Below are positions 25,804-34,620 of a DNA stretch of 64,000 nt, one piece after another. Under the pieces are notes generated by a model. The model made no database searches. It was not told the origin of the DNA and saw only the letters and a program-made list of their open reading frames with translations. The DNA lies in the NCBI RefSeq assembly GCF_036946495.1, contig NZ_JAQIIX010000001.1:558001-622000 (forward strand). Direction: 5' to 3'. Made by a program: the position numbers and the translations under genes. Position 1 is the stretch's first letter; every line of letters begins with the position of its first letter. This DNA is from Mycolicibacterium neoaurum (lineage in GTDB: Bacteria > Actinomycetota > Actinomycetes > Mycobacteriales > Mycobacteriaceae).

Positions 25804-26793
25804 ATGTCCTCCACCCCAGTCACCGTCGCCGTCACCGGCGCCGCAGGCCAGATCGGCTACGCGGCGCTGTTCCGGATAGCCGCAGGCGCGATGCTTGGTC
25901 ATGACACGCCGGTCACGCTTCGACTGGTCGAGCTGCCCGATGCGGTGCGCGCCGCCGAGGGCGTGGTGATGGAACTCGATGACGGCGCATTCCCACTGCT
26001 GGCGGGCACCGAGATCTACGACGACCCGGCGCGTGCCTTCGACGGGGTGGATGTCGCGCTGCTCATCGGTGCCCGGCCGCGGACCACGGGCATGGAACGA
26101 GCCGACCTGCTCGGTGCCAATGCGCAGATCTTCGCCAACGCCGGCGCTGCACTCAATGCCGGTGCGTCCAGCGATGTACGGGTGCTCGTCGTCGGGAATC
26201 CCGCCAACACGAATGCCCTGGTGGCATCGGCGCACGCACCCGATATCCCGCGTGACCGATTCACCGCCCTGACCCGCCTCGATCACAACCGGGCCGTCGC
26301 CGCGATGGCAAGGCATGCGCGAGTGCCGGTCACCGAGATCAGCCGGATGACCATCTGGGGCAACCACTCCCCGACGCAGTATCCCGATATCTTCCACGCC
26401 GTGGTGGGTGGCCGGTCCGGAGCCGACTACGCCGCCGATACCCATTGGCTTGCCGACGATTTCATCCCGACGGTGGCTCGTCGCGGCACCGCGATCATCG
26501 AAGCCCGCGGCGCCAGCTCAGCGGCCTCGGCCGCCAACGGGGCCATCGACCATATCGACGACTGGGTGCACGGCACCCCGGCCGATGATTGGACCTCGGT
26601 GGCACTGCCGTCGCCGGGTGCCTATGGCATCGACGAAGGTCTGGTGTCCTCATTCCCGTGCCGGTCGGTCGACGGCCGTTGGGAGATCGTCGAGGGACTC
26701 GATGTCAACGCGTTCTCCCGCGCCCGGATCGACGCCTCGGTAGCCGAACTACGCGAGGAGCGCGACGCCGTCGCGGCACTGGGCCTGCTGTAG
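25804..26793 (+). CDS. mdh: Malate dehydrogenase
   Basis: 329 residues, the size of mycobacterial Mdh. Rossmann motif VTGAAGQIGYAALFRIAAG, substrate Arg in IGARPRTTGMERADLL, LTRLDHNR, and catalytic His in WGNHSPTQYPD. It interconverts malate and oxaloacetate with NAD in the TCA cycle. The ATG at 25804 follows an unusual decamer array; an in-frame ATG at 25780 lies inside that array and is less likely. Confidence 0.95.
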   Translation: MSSTPVTVAVTGAAGQIGYAALFRIAAGAMLGHDTPVTLRLVELPDAVRAAEGVVMELDDGAFPLLAGTEIYDDPARAFDGVDVALLIGARPRTTGMERADLLGANAQIFANAGAALNAGASSDVRVLVVGNPANTNALVASAHAPDIPRDRFTALTRLDHNRAVAAMARHARVPVTEISRMTIWGNHSPTQYPDIFHAVVGGRSGADYAADTHWLADDFIPTVARRGTAIIEARGASSAASAANGAIDHIDDWVHGTPADDWTSVALPSPGAYGIDEGLVSSFPCRSVDGRWEIVEGLDVNAFSRARIDASVAELREERDAVAALGLL

Positions 26794-26794
26794 G

Positions 26795-28270
26795 TCAGCC
26801 CAACGTCGCCGTGCCGTCGGCGTGCACGGTGACCTTCGCCCCGGCGATGTCCTCGGCCACGCTGGCCTGCGCCTCGGAGCGGTCGGTGAGCACCGCCAGG
26901 GAGCGGGTGTCGGCGGGGGTGCGCACCGCCAGGAACGCCTTCTCCGGCGCGCCCTCACGGTCGAACGGGGTCGTCCACGTCTCCACCGTGCCGACGCCGG
27001 ACCACTCGACCTCGGCGGCCCGGGTGGGTTCGGCGTCCACCTTCGGCTGCACGTCCTCCCAACGGAATTCGTGACTCGGCGGCTCGGTCCCGTACACCCC
27101 GAAGCTGTGCTTGGTGAGATATCCGCCGTTGGCGGTGATCAGGCCCCGGCTGCCCGGTTCGGCGATCAGCCGCTCGGCCATCGTCGCGATCGAATGTGTC
27201 ACATAGTTGTTCCACGGTCCGCCGGCAAAGGTCAGCCCACCGGTGACGGTCAGCGGCCGGCGCGGGTCATCGAGCGCCAGTCCGAGTTCGTTGGCCGCGA
27301 CCTGGACCGCCGACGGGAAGCAGGAGTAGACGTCGACCAACGCGATATCGGCGAGATCGGTCTGCGCCAGCTCCAGCGCGGTCCTTCCACCGATCCGAAT
27401 GGCCGGTGAGCCGTGGAACTCGGCGCGATGGCTGATCTCGTAGGTGTCGTGCGCGTCGGTGCCGGCGTACGGGAAAACCCAACGCTCGGTGGGAATCTGA
27501 AGGTAGGTCGCCTTCTCTGCGGACATCAGGATCAGTGCGGCACCCTGGTCGACCATATTGTTCGAGTTCATCAGCTTGGTGTAGGGCGTGCTGATCATCC
27601 GGTTCTTCGGTCCCGGGTTGGCGATCTCGTCGGCGGACAACGCTTGCTGGTTCCAGGCGTGCGGATTGGTCGCCGCGACGGCGCTGAAGCGCGACCACAG
27701 TTCGCCGATGCGGCGCTGGTGCTCGGCCGGCGCGGTGCCGGCCGCGATGCGCAACGCCTGCTCGAACATCGGGTACACGAATGACGGCCGGTCCAGATGG
27801 ATGCGCAGCTCGCCGGGCCCGGCCAGCGCGAATTCGTCATCGGATCCCGGCGCCAACGGCACCGACTCGTCCTGCTTTGTGCCGGTGAGCTTTTCCCCGC
27901 GGGCCCGCAACCGGGTCCGGCTGCGCCATGTTTCACCGCCACTGATCAGGACCACATCGTTGCGTCCCTGCTGGATGTCGAGGCACGCCTGGTTGACCAG
28001 CGACTGCGGCACGTTGCCGCCGATCGGGGTGTAGCGGGTGGCCGCCGATGCCGCACCGATGCGTTGCGCCAACAGCAGACCGGGATCGCGATATCGCCAG
28101 GACAGCAGGTTGACGATTCGCACCGAGTCGACGGCGGCGAGCACGCGCGGATCGGCGGCGGCGCGCGCGGCGGTCTCCATGAGGTCAACGGGCTCCGTCG
28201 TCGCGCTCTCCTCGCGCTGGTTCGTCTGTCCGAAACCGACGAGCACCGGGGTCCTGGGATCGATGGTCAT
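26795..28270 (-). CDS. Thiolase-like protein lacking the nucleophilic cysteine
   Basis: 491 residues of the thiolase/SCP-x fold (counterpart, from memory, of Rv1867). Where biosynthetic and degradative thiolases carry the acyl-accepting Cys, this sequence reads GGNVPQSLVNQACLDIQQGR with no Cys at the usual site. The C-terminal glycine-rich loop VTGGLTFAGGPWNNY is retained. It may be an acyl-CoA-binding or altered-mechanism enzyme. The ATG at 28270 is preferred to the upstream frame extension to 28288. It is the last gene after the CoA transferase and aldehyde dehydrogenase. Confidence 0.75.
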   Translation of the reverse strand: MTIDPRTPVLVGFGQTNQREESATTEPVDLMETAARAAADPRVLAAVDSVRIVNLLSWRYRDPGLLLAQRIGAASAATRYTPIGGNVPQSLVNQACLDIQQGRNDVVLISGGETWRSRTRLRARGEKLTGTKQDESVPLAPGSDDEFALAGPGELRIHLDRPSFVYPMFEQALRIAAGTAPAEHQRRIGELWSRFSAVAATNPHAWNQQALSADEIANPGPKNRMISTPYTKLMNSNNMVDQGAALILMSAEKATYLQIPTERWVFPYAGTDAHDTYEISHRAEFHGSPAIRIGGRTALELAQTDLADIALVDVYSCFPSAVQVAANELGLALDDPRRPLTVTGGLTFAGGPWNNYVTHSIATMAERLIAEPGSRGLITANGGYLTKHSFGVYGTEPPSHEFRWEDVQPKVDAEPTRAAEVEWSGVGTVETWTTPFDREGAPEKAFLAVRTPADTRSLAVLTDRSEAQASVAEDIAGAKVTVHADGTATLG

Positions 28271-28287
28271 GCGTGCATTCCTCTCCA

Positions 28288-28346
28288 CGAGCGTGCGGAA
28301 AATTCGGGGCGGGGGCGGGGTGTCGGGGTGCAGACACGCACGCTCG
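28288..28346. repeat. Inverted repeat between the thiolase-like and aldehyde dehydrogenase genes
   Basis: CGAGCGTGCG (28288-28297) and CGCACGCTCG (28337-28346) form perfect 10-bp arms 39 bp apart. The same outer sequence forms the hairpin after lon at 21893. It lies 16 bp after the aldehyde dehydrogenase stop in the minus direction and could separate it from the thiolase-like gene. Confidence 0.65.
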
Positions 28347-28362
28347 CCGGGGTGGTGGCGGG

Positions 28363-29787
28363 TCAGGCGGGGCCGACGCGGTAGATCGACTTGAGCACCT
28401 GATAGGCGGCCAATCCCTCAGGTCCGAGTTCGCGGCCCAGCCCGCTGGCCTTGACGCCACCGAAGGGTGCGTTCACATCGAGTTGGTACTCGTTGACGCC
28501 GATGGTGCCGGTGTGGACCGCGCGCGCGATATCGGTGGCACGTTCGACATCCTGCGACCACACCGTGCCACCGAGGCCGAACTCGCTGTCGTTGGCGATA
28601 TCGATCGCCTCCTGATCCGAGCCGTACGGGATCACCGTCAGCACCGGGCCGAAGATCTCCTCCTGGGCGATGCGGGCCGAGTTGTCGACATCGGCGAAAA
28701 CCGTCGGTGCGACGAACCAGCCTTGCGGTTGGTCGGCCGGAACCGCGCCGCCGGCAACCAGTTTGCCCTCGGATCGGCCCACTTCGATGTAATCAAGTAC
28801 CCGCTGCTGCTGGCGCTTGCTCACCAGCGGTCCGATATCGGTGGACTTCTGCAGAGGGTCACCGACCACCAGTCCGTCGGCGAGAGCGGCGATGGCGTCG
28901 ACCACCTCTCCGTAACGCGAACGAGGGGCCAGGATCCGCGAACTCAGGTGACACGTCTGACCGTTGTTCACGAACGAAGCAGAACGTAGACCTTTCACGG
29001 TGGCATCCAGGTTGGCGTCGTCGAGGATGATGGCTGCCGACTTGCCACCCAATTCGAGCGTGACCGGCCGCAGCAGCCGGCCGCACAGCTCGGCGATGGT
29101 CCGCCCGGCGGCGGTCGAACCGGTGAAGGCGACCTTGTCCACCCCAGGGTGTGCCACCAGGTGTGCGCCGGCCTGCGGCCCGCCGGCCAACACGTTGAGC
29201 ACGCCGGCAGGTAGGCCGGCCTCGTGTGCGGCCTCGGCGAACACCAGTGCGTCCAGCGCGGTTTCGGGGGCGGCCTTGAGCACCATGGTGCACCCGGCGG
29301 CCAGCGCCGGCGCGATCTTCATCGCGGCCAGGGCCTGCGGATAATTCCACGGGGTGATCGCCGCGACCACCCCGACCGGTTCACGGCGCACGATGGTGTG
29401 TCCGATGGCCGCGGTGCGGGTCTCCTCATCGGCACCGTGTTCGACGAGGTCGGCGTAGTAACGCAGCAGCAGCGCCGGGTACAGCCCGTTGGCGCCCTTG
29501 GACAACCGGATGGGCATCCCGTTCTCGCGCGAACACAGTGTGTGGGTCTCGGGACCGCGCTGTTGCAGGGCATCGGCAAAGCGCCGCAGTGTCGCCGCAC
29601 GTTCGGCAGCCGGGGTCTGCCGCCATCCGGTCAGCGCGGAGCGCGCTGCGGCCACCGCGGCGTCGACCTCGGATTCGGTTGCCGCCGAACCCAACCCGAG
29701 CTGCTGCTCGGTGGCGGCCTCGATGACCGGGGTCGACTGCGACGCCGGCCGGAACTCGCCGTCGATGAAGATGGTTGCGGTGGTCAT
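28363..29787 (-). CDS. NAD(P)-dependent aldehyde dehydrogenase
   Basis: 474 residues of the ALDH superfamily. Cofactor motif VAFTGSTAAGRTIAELC, catalytic Glu in TLELGGKSA, catalytic Cys in NNGQTCHLSSRIL, and C-terminal GTIGVNEYQLDVNAPFGG. It oxidises an aldehyde to the acid. Translational coupling (ATGA) to the CoA transferase upstream suggests that the acid or its CoA ester is handled by that enzyme. The physiological aldehyde is unknown. Confidence 0.9.
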   Translation of the reverse strand: MTTATIFIDGEFRPASQSTPVIEAATEQQLGLGSAATESEVDAAVAAARSALTGWRQTPAAERAATLRRFADALQQRGPETHTLCSRENGMPIRLSKGANGLYPALLLRYYADLVEHGADEETRTAAIGHTIVRREPVGVVAAITPWNYPQALAAMKIAPALAAGCTMVLKAAPETALDALVFAEAAHEAGLPAGVLNVLAGGPQAGAHLVAHPGVDKVAFTGSTAAGRTIAELCGRLLRPVTLELGGKSAAIILDDANLDATVKGLRSASFVNNGQTCHLSSRILAPRSRYGEVVDAIAALADGLVVGDPLQKSTDIGPLVSKRQQQRVLDYIEVGRSEGKLVAGGAVPADQPQGWFVAPTVFADVDNSARIAQEEIFGPVLTVIPYGSDQEAIDIANDSEFGLGGTVWSQDVERATDIARAVHTGTIGVNEYQLDVNAPFGGVKASGLGRELGPEGLAAYQVLKSIYRVGPA

Positions 29788-32156
29788 GTCGCGGTCCTCT
29801 GGTCGGTGGGGGTGGCGGCAGCTGATGCGGTCTCGAAGAGCACACCCTCGGCGATCAACCGATCGATATCGGAGATGTCCAGTCCGAGTGCGCGGTGCGC
29901 GATATCGCGGGTGTGCTCCCCCGCCGTAGGCGCCGGCCGCAGCTCACCCCGCGGGATCCGCCGATACGGGGCGGGACCGGTCTCGCTGGGCATGGGTTCG
30001 TCGAACAGCGGATGTTCCAGATCCGCGTAGAGCGAGCGGAATTGCAGCTGCACATCATCGAGGACGTCGGCCGGACGATTCATCGGGCCGGCCGGGACGC
30101 CGGCCTGCTGCAGCTGCTCGGTGAGCTCGTGCTTGTCACGCCCACTGGTGTAGGCGCCCAGGATGGCCGTCAGCGCGGCGGCCCCGGAGGGCAGGTCGAT
30201 GCCGATGAGGGCGGCCAGCGTGTCGCGATCGGCCTGATTGCGCACCGAGATGACGCACCACTCGTCCTCGCCTGCACAGGGGCATACCGCGTGCACGGCA
30301 GGATCCTCGGTGAGTTCCAGCCCGGACTGGGCGGCCGCCTCGGCGACGTAGGCCACCGCGAGCTGGTTGATCGCGACCTCGGCCTGCGAGATGTGCACAT
30401 GCGCCCCGGTTCCGGTGCGTTCGCGGCCGATCAGCGCGGCAAGGGTCGCGATCGCGGTGATCCTGGCGGCGACGTGATCGGGAAAGACCGTGGTGGCATC
30501 GAAGAACTCTGCAGAAGTGTTCCCGCGGCCCCCGGGTGCCCGCCAGAGCCGCGTGACGCCGGTGGTGGCCCGCACCAGCGGCCCATAACCCATCTGGGCA
30601 CTCCACGGCCCCGCGTCGCCGAACGCGCTGCTTTCCGCCAGCACCAGCCGCGGGTTGATCTGCCGGAGCTTCTCGAATGAGAAGCCGAGCCCGGCAAGGG
30701 TTCCCGGTTTGAAGTTGGCGAATACCAGATCGGTCCGACCGATCAACTTGGCGAAGATCTCCGCACCTTCGGTACTGCGCAGATCGACACCGAAGCTCAG
30801 TTCATTGCGGTGGGTCAGCGCCCAGGAGGCACTCATGGCCTGCCCCGGGGCGGTCTGACGCAGCCCGTCGGGATAGGCGGCGCTTTCCACCTTCACCACC
30901 CGCGCGCCGAGATCGGCGAACAGCCGCCCCAGTTCGCCTCCGGCGACGATGACCCCGAGGTCCAGGATGCGCAGGCCGTCGAACGGCCGCACGCCCTGCT
31001 TCTGCGGGCGCCCCAGCGGATTGGGCGCACCCAGCCACTGCGCCGCGGCGTCCTGCACGACGGGCCGGCTCAGCCCGCGATGATGCCCGTCGACGACGAA
31101 AGGTCCCACCGGCACGGTCACCGACGCGTCGGCGTCCACCGGCAGTGATGCCAGGGCTCCGACGGTCCGGAGATGATCGGAGGCCAGCGCCTCGGCCGGC
31201 GTCTGCACCGCAGCGATCGGCACGCCGCGCGATTGCCCGTGCTGCACCAGTTCGGCCATCGTGTGCTCGGCGAACAGGGCGCCGATCAGCGCGTTGAGCT
31301 GTTCGGTGGCGGCGAACCGGGCGGCGATCGAGTCGAACTCGGGGTCGGCGAACTCCGCGGGCTCGCCGAGCCAGGCCCGCATCCCGCGCCACTGCCGCGG
31401 TGACAGCAGGCAGATGCGGACGTAACCGTCGCGGCACCGGAACGTCGGGTAGATCTGCTGGTTGCGCGGGCGTCCACGCCATCCGCCGGAACGTTTGAGG
31501 CCCGCCGCGGCCTGCCCCTGAGAGCCGAAGGGCGGATCGAGGGCTTGGACGACCGCCTCGAACCGGGAGAAGTCGATGTACTCTCCGCCGCCGTGCCGGA
31601 GGCGGTGGTAGTAGGCGGCCAGCACCGCCCAGGCGGCCTGCGCGGCGGCGGTCGCCGACGCGATGCCGACCGGCGGAAGGACCGGGGTACCGGTGGCGGG
31701 TCCGGAGCGCGACAAGGCCGTCGACATCGCGTAGAAGACCGCGTCGGTACCGCGCCAGTCCCGGTAGGGCCCATCGGCACCGAAGTCGGTGATAGTCATC
31801 GCCACGAGCTCGTGATGACGATCGGCCAGTTCGGCGGCGGTGGCGCCGAAAGCGGCGGCGAGGTCACGGTCGGCCACCAGGATGTCCGCACCAGCGACCA
31901 GTTCGTGGAACCGGTCGCGATCGGCGTCGGCGGCCGGATCCAGCGGCACACACCTCTTGTTGGCATTGTCCAGCGTGTACGGGACGCTGAGGGATCCCAC
32001 CAGTGGCGGTGCCAGCCTGTCGTCACGACCGGCGGGCAGGTCGATCTTGATCACATCGGCCCCGAGATCGGCGAGCAGTCGGGTGACCGCCGATCCATCG
32101 GGTCCGGCGGCATCGACAACGCGGACTCCGTCGAGCAGCACCTGCCCCGCTGTCAC
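29784..32156 (-). CDS. Double-domain family III (CaiB/BaiF) CoA transferase
   Basis: 790 residues containing two family III CoA-transferase modules in tandem. The first runs about 1-385 (ADLGADVIKIDLPAGRDDR, FDAVVQAL-type region). The second runs about 395-780 (LRILDLGVIVAGGELGRLFADLGARVVKVE, NRNELSFGVDLR-like region). Single-module enzymes are dimers, so the fusion probably forms an internal pseudo-dimer. It would move CoA between acyl or carboxylate partners. The start is GTG at 32156. From memory it corresponds to Rv1866. It leads the operon with ALDH and the thiolase-like gene. Confidence 0.85.
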   Translation of the reverse strand: MTAGQVLLDGVRVVDAAGPDGSAVTRLLADLGADVIKIDLPAGRDDRLAPPLVGSLSVPYTLDNANKRCVPLDPAADADRDRFHELVAGADILVADRDLAAAFGATAAELADRHHELVAMTITDFGADGPYRDWRGTDAVFYAMSTALSRSGPATGTPVLPPVGIASATAAAQAAWAVLAAYYHRLRHGGGEYIDFSRFEAVVQALDPPFGSQGQAAAGLKRSGGWRGRPRNQQIYPTFRCRDGYVRICLLSPRQWRGMRAWLGEPAEFADPEFDSIAARFAATEQLNALIGALFAEHTMAELVQHGQSRGVPIAAVQTPAEALASDHLRTVGALASLPVDADASVTVPVGPFVVDGHHRGLSRPVVQDAAAQWLGAPNPLGRPQKQGVRPFDGLRILDLGVIVAGGELGRLFADLGARVVKVESAAYPDGLRQTAPGQAMSASWALTHRNELSFGVDLRSTEGAEIFAKLIGRTDLVFANFKPGTLAGLGFSFEKLRQINPRLVLAESSAFGDAGPWSAQMGYGPLVRATTGVTRLWRAPGGRGNTSAEFFDATTVFPDHVAARITAIATLAALIGRERTGTGAHVHISQAEVAINQLAVAYVAEAAAQSGLELTEDPAVHAVCPCAGEDEWCVISVRNQADRDTLAALIGIDLPSGAAALTAILGAYTSGRDKHELTEQLQQAGVPAGPMNRPADVLDDVQLQFRSLYADLEHPLFDEPMPSETGPAPYRRIPRGELRPAPTAGEHTRDIAHRALGLDISDIDRLIAEGVLFETASAAATPTDQRTAT

Positions 32157-32240
32157 AAGATCTTCTTCCGCACGACCGACACCATAGCGTGTCAGTTCGC
32201 TAACTTAGGTAGACAACACCAGCACGTACACTGACAAGCG

Positions 32241-33017
32241 ATGTCTGACGCCGGCGCGGTGGTTTCACCGATCGATTCGCCTGCCCACCCGCTGGTTGGG
32301 CAGCTTTCCGCGTTGCAGCGATTCCGGGTCTACATCGACGTGGGGATCGTCGTCGCCGTACTGGTGGCCACCAATCTCATCGCCCATTTCACCACCCCGT
32401 GGGCCAATGTCGCGATCGTCCCCGCCGCCGCCGTAGGCCTGGTGATCCTGGTGCGCTCGCGAGGGTTGGGCTGGACGGAACTGGGACTCGGCCGCCAACA
32501 GTGGCGCTCGGGCGCCGGCTATGCACTGGCCGCCGTCGGTGTCGTGCTCGCCGTCATCGCGATCGGTGTCGCGTTGCCGTGGACGCGACCGATGTTCCTG
32601 AACAATCACTACGCCACAGTGTCCGGTGCCCTCGTCGCGTCGATGGTGATCATCCCGCTGCAGACCGTCATCCCCGAGGAACTCGCCTTCCGAGGTGTCC
32701 TACACGGCGCATTGGACCGCGCCTGGGGATTTCGTGGCGTCGCAGCGGCCGGATCGCTGCTGTTCGGCCTCTGGCACATTGCCAGCTCGTTCGGATTGAC
32801 CAGTGGCAATGTCGGTTTCACCCGCATCCTCGGCGGCGGCGTGTTCGGCATGGTCGCAGGCATCGTCGGCGCCGTGATCGTCACCGGCGCCGCGGGTTTC
32901 GTCTTCACCTGGCTGCGGCGCCGCAGCGGCAGCCTCATCGCACCGATCGCGCTGCACTGGTCACTCAACGGGATGGGTGCGTTGGCGGCGGCGCTGGTGT
33001 GGCACGCCTCCACCTGA
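32241..33017 (+). CDS. CPBP-family intramembrane metalloprotease (CAAX-protease-like)
   Basis: 258 residues with about seven or eight membrane helices. The family motifs are VIPEELAFRGVLHGAL (EExxxR), FGLWHIAS (catalytic His) and IALHWSLNGMG (second His). These proteases cleave membrane-associated substrates; the target is unknown. TACACT lies 8 bp before the ATG region and may be the -10 box of a short-leader transcript. It is divergent from the CoA transferase. Confidence 0.85.
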   Translation: MSDAGAVVSPIDSPAHPLVGQLSALQRFRVYIDVGIVVAVLVATNLIAHFTTPWANVAIVPAAAVGLVILVRSRGLGWTELGLGRQQWRSGAGYALAAVGVVLAVIAIGVALPWTRPMFLNNHYATVSGALVASMVIIPLQTVIPEELAFRGVLHGALDRAWGFRGVAAAGSLLFGLWHIASSFGLTSGNVGFTRILGGGVFGMVAGIVGAVIVTGAAGFVFTWLRRRSGSLIAPIALHWSLNGMGALAAALVWHAST

Positions 33018-33023
33018 ACACGG

Positions 33024-33290
33024 TCAGCCCGCGTTCTCCAGGTCGACCGGAAACAGGCAGCTGTCGGCCAGCTCGTCGAGGGACACCGGCAGCACCCGCG
33101 CCAGCGCGGCAACGGTGGTGAATGCCGGGGTCGCCAGCCGCCCCGTCTCGATCTTGCGCAAGGTCTCCGGTGAGATCCCGGCCGACGCGGCCACTTCCGC
33201 CAGCGTCCGTTCACCGCGGGCCTGGCGGAGGCGCTCGCCGATGCGTTTACCGGCGGCGAGCTGTTCGGCGGTCAACGGAAGGCGCACCAT
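33024..33290 (-). CDS. XRE-family transcriptional regulator (88 aa)
   Basis: A compact helix-turn-helix protein. The Cro/C1-type domain spans about 15-75 (LRQARGERTLAEVAASAGIS, PETLRKIETGR, ALARVLPVSLDEL). It lacks a sensor domain. It is divergent from a methionine aminopeptidase gene; two mirrored palindromes occupy the intervening DNA, which suggests it controls itself and that enzyme. The stop lies 6 bp from the convergent CPBP gene. Confidence 0.85.
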   Translation of the reverse strand: MVRLPLTAEQLAAGKRIGERLRQARGERTLAEVAASAGISPETLRKIETGRLATPAFTTVAALARVLPVSLDELADSCLFPVDLENAG

Positions 33291-33308
33291 GCGGCCAGCC
33301 TAGCGCTC

Positions 33309-33327
33309 CCGGTATGAAAATACCGAC
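33309..33327. promoter_or_regulatory. Left palindromic operator of the XRE/MetAP divergon
   Basis: Contains GGTAT-GAAA-ATACC, a 5-4-5 dyad, within a 19-bp arm that is exactly inverted at 33351-33369. It begins 19 bp upstream of the XRE start codon at 33290. Confidence 0.65.
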
Positions 33328-33350
33328 AGCGTCGGCTACCGTGAGCACAA

Positions 33351-33369
33351 GTCGGTATTTTCATACCGG
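33351..33369. promoter_or_regulatory. Right palindromic operator of the XRE/MetAP divergon
   Basis: GTCGGTATTTTCATACCGG, the exact reverse complement of 33309-33327. The inner dyad is GGTAT-TTTC-ATACC. The two sites have centres 42 bp apart (four helical turns) and a 23-bp spacer, an arrangement suited to paired binding or looping by the XRE protein. The site ends 31 bp before the MetAP start. Confidence 0.65.
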
Positions 33370-33400
33370 CATCGACGATCACGGTGAGGTACCGACGAAC

Positions 33401-34168
33401 ATGGTGGAACTGAAGACAACGCAGGAAGTCGACGCGATGGCGGTCACCGGGGCGTTCATCGCCACCCTTCTCGATGATCTCGCCGACCGCGCTCGGCCCG
33501 GGGTGAATCTCCTCGACCTCGAGAAGCGCGCCCGGGATCTCATCGCCGAGCGTGGCGCGCAATCCTGCTATTGGGATTACGCGCCGTCGTTCGGCCGCGG
33601 ACCGTTCCGCAATGTCATCTGCCTGTCGGTCAACGACGCGGTGCTGCACGGCCTTCCGCACGACTACACACTCGCCGACGGCGACCTGCTGACGATGGAC
33701 ATTGCCGTATCGATCGATGGTTGGGTGGCCGACTCGGCTCGCAGCATCATCGTCGGCAGCCCGAGGGCCGAGGATCTGAGGCTCATCGAGGCCACCGAAA
33801 GCGCACTCGCCGCCGGTATCGCCCAGGCCCAGCCGGGGAACCGACTCGGCGACATCTCCGCGGCCATCGGGAACGTCGCGGCCGACTACGGCTACCGGGT
33901 GAACACGGACTTCGGCGGGCATGGGTTGGGACGCACCATGCACGAGGACCCTCACGTGCCCAACATCGGTCGGGCCGGCCGCGGGATGACGCTGCGTCCC
34001 GGCCTAACCTTGGCCTTGGAGCCGTGGTTGGCCGCCGGCACCGACCGGATCGTCTACGACCCGGACGGTTGGACCATTCGGTCCGCCGACGGCTCCCGGA
34101 CCGCACACAGTGAACACACCATCGCCATCACCGATGGCGCACCCCGGGTGCTCACCGCGCGCGCCTGA
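33401..34168 (+). CDS. Type I methionine aminopeptidase, regulator-linked copy
   Basis: A 255-residue MetAP. All metal ligands are present: Asp100, Asp111, His174, Glu207 and Glu238, plus substrate His83 in NDAVLHGLP. It has no N-terminal zinc or SH3-binding extension, unlike the larger housekeeping mycobacterial MetAP. It removes N-terminal Met from short-side-chain proteins. The ATG at 33401 begins the family domain; upstream frame extension runs through the operators. The private XRE repressor suggests an inducible or substitute enzyme, for example under MetAP inhibition. That role is inference. Confidence 0.85.
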   Translation: MVELKTTQEVDAMAVTGAFIATLLDDLADRARPGVNLLDLEKRARDLIAERGAQSCYWDYAPSFGRGPFRNVICLSVNDAVLHGLPHDYTLADGDLLTMDIAVSIDGWVADSARSIIVGSPRAEDLRLIEATESALAAGIAQAQPGNRLGDISAAIGNVAADYGYRVNTDFGGHGLGRTMHEDPHVPNIGRAGRGMTLRPGLTLALEPWLAAGTDRIVYDPDGWTIRSADGSRTAHSEHTIAITDGAPRVLTARA

Positions 34169-34173
34169 GACGG

Positions 34174-34476
34174 CTACGACTTCTTGGTGACGAGTCCGAC
34201 GATCCACAACAGGATCACCGAGCCCAGCACCGCGGTGAACAACGTGAACCACCATCCGCCGCCGGCGGTGTCGAGGAAGAAGCTGAGCAGAAAACCGCCG
34301 ATGAGGGCACCGACGATGCCGATGACGATGTTCATCAGGATCCCGGACCCGGTGCCCTTGACGATCTTTCCGGCGATCCAGCCGGCGATCGCGCCGATGA
34401 TGATGTAACCGATCCACCCGACGCTCGTCTGGGTGGTCGAGCGGGCCAGAACTTCCGTTGCCGCCAGCATGTCCAT
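34174..34476 (-). CDS. GlsB/YeaQ/YmgE-family membrane protein (transglycosylase-associated)
   Basis: 100 residues, glycine-rich, with three hydrophobic segments (IGYIIIGAIAGWIAGKIVKG, then IVIGIVGALIGGFLLSFF and a C-terminal helix). It fits the small stress-associated membrane family. No catalytic activity is known. GGAG is suitably spaced from the ATG at 34476, which excludes the longer upstream frame. Confidence 0.85.
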   Translation of the reverse strand: MDMLAATEVLARSTTQTSVGWIGYIIIGAIAGWIAGKIVKGTGSGILMNIVIGIVGALIGGFLLSFFLDTAGGGWWFTLFTAVLGSVILLWIVGLVTKKS

Positions 34477-34620
34477 ATCAACACTCCTGCCTCGATACCC
34501 CGGATGGGCTCCCGTAGCGGGATGCTCGGCCCCTTCAAGCCGCGCTGCCTTCCGGTGTACCCCGGTCAGGTGACGATCACGCCCCCAAAATGGGCACGAT
34601 CGTGCCAAAGCGCGCAGACA

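Noticed and set aside
33122..33400. Upstream extension of the MetAP frame
   Set aside because: It crosses the XRE gene and both operators; MetAP homology starts at 33401.
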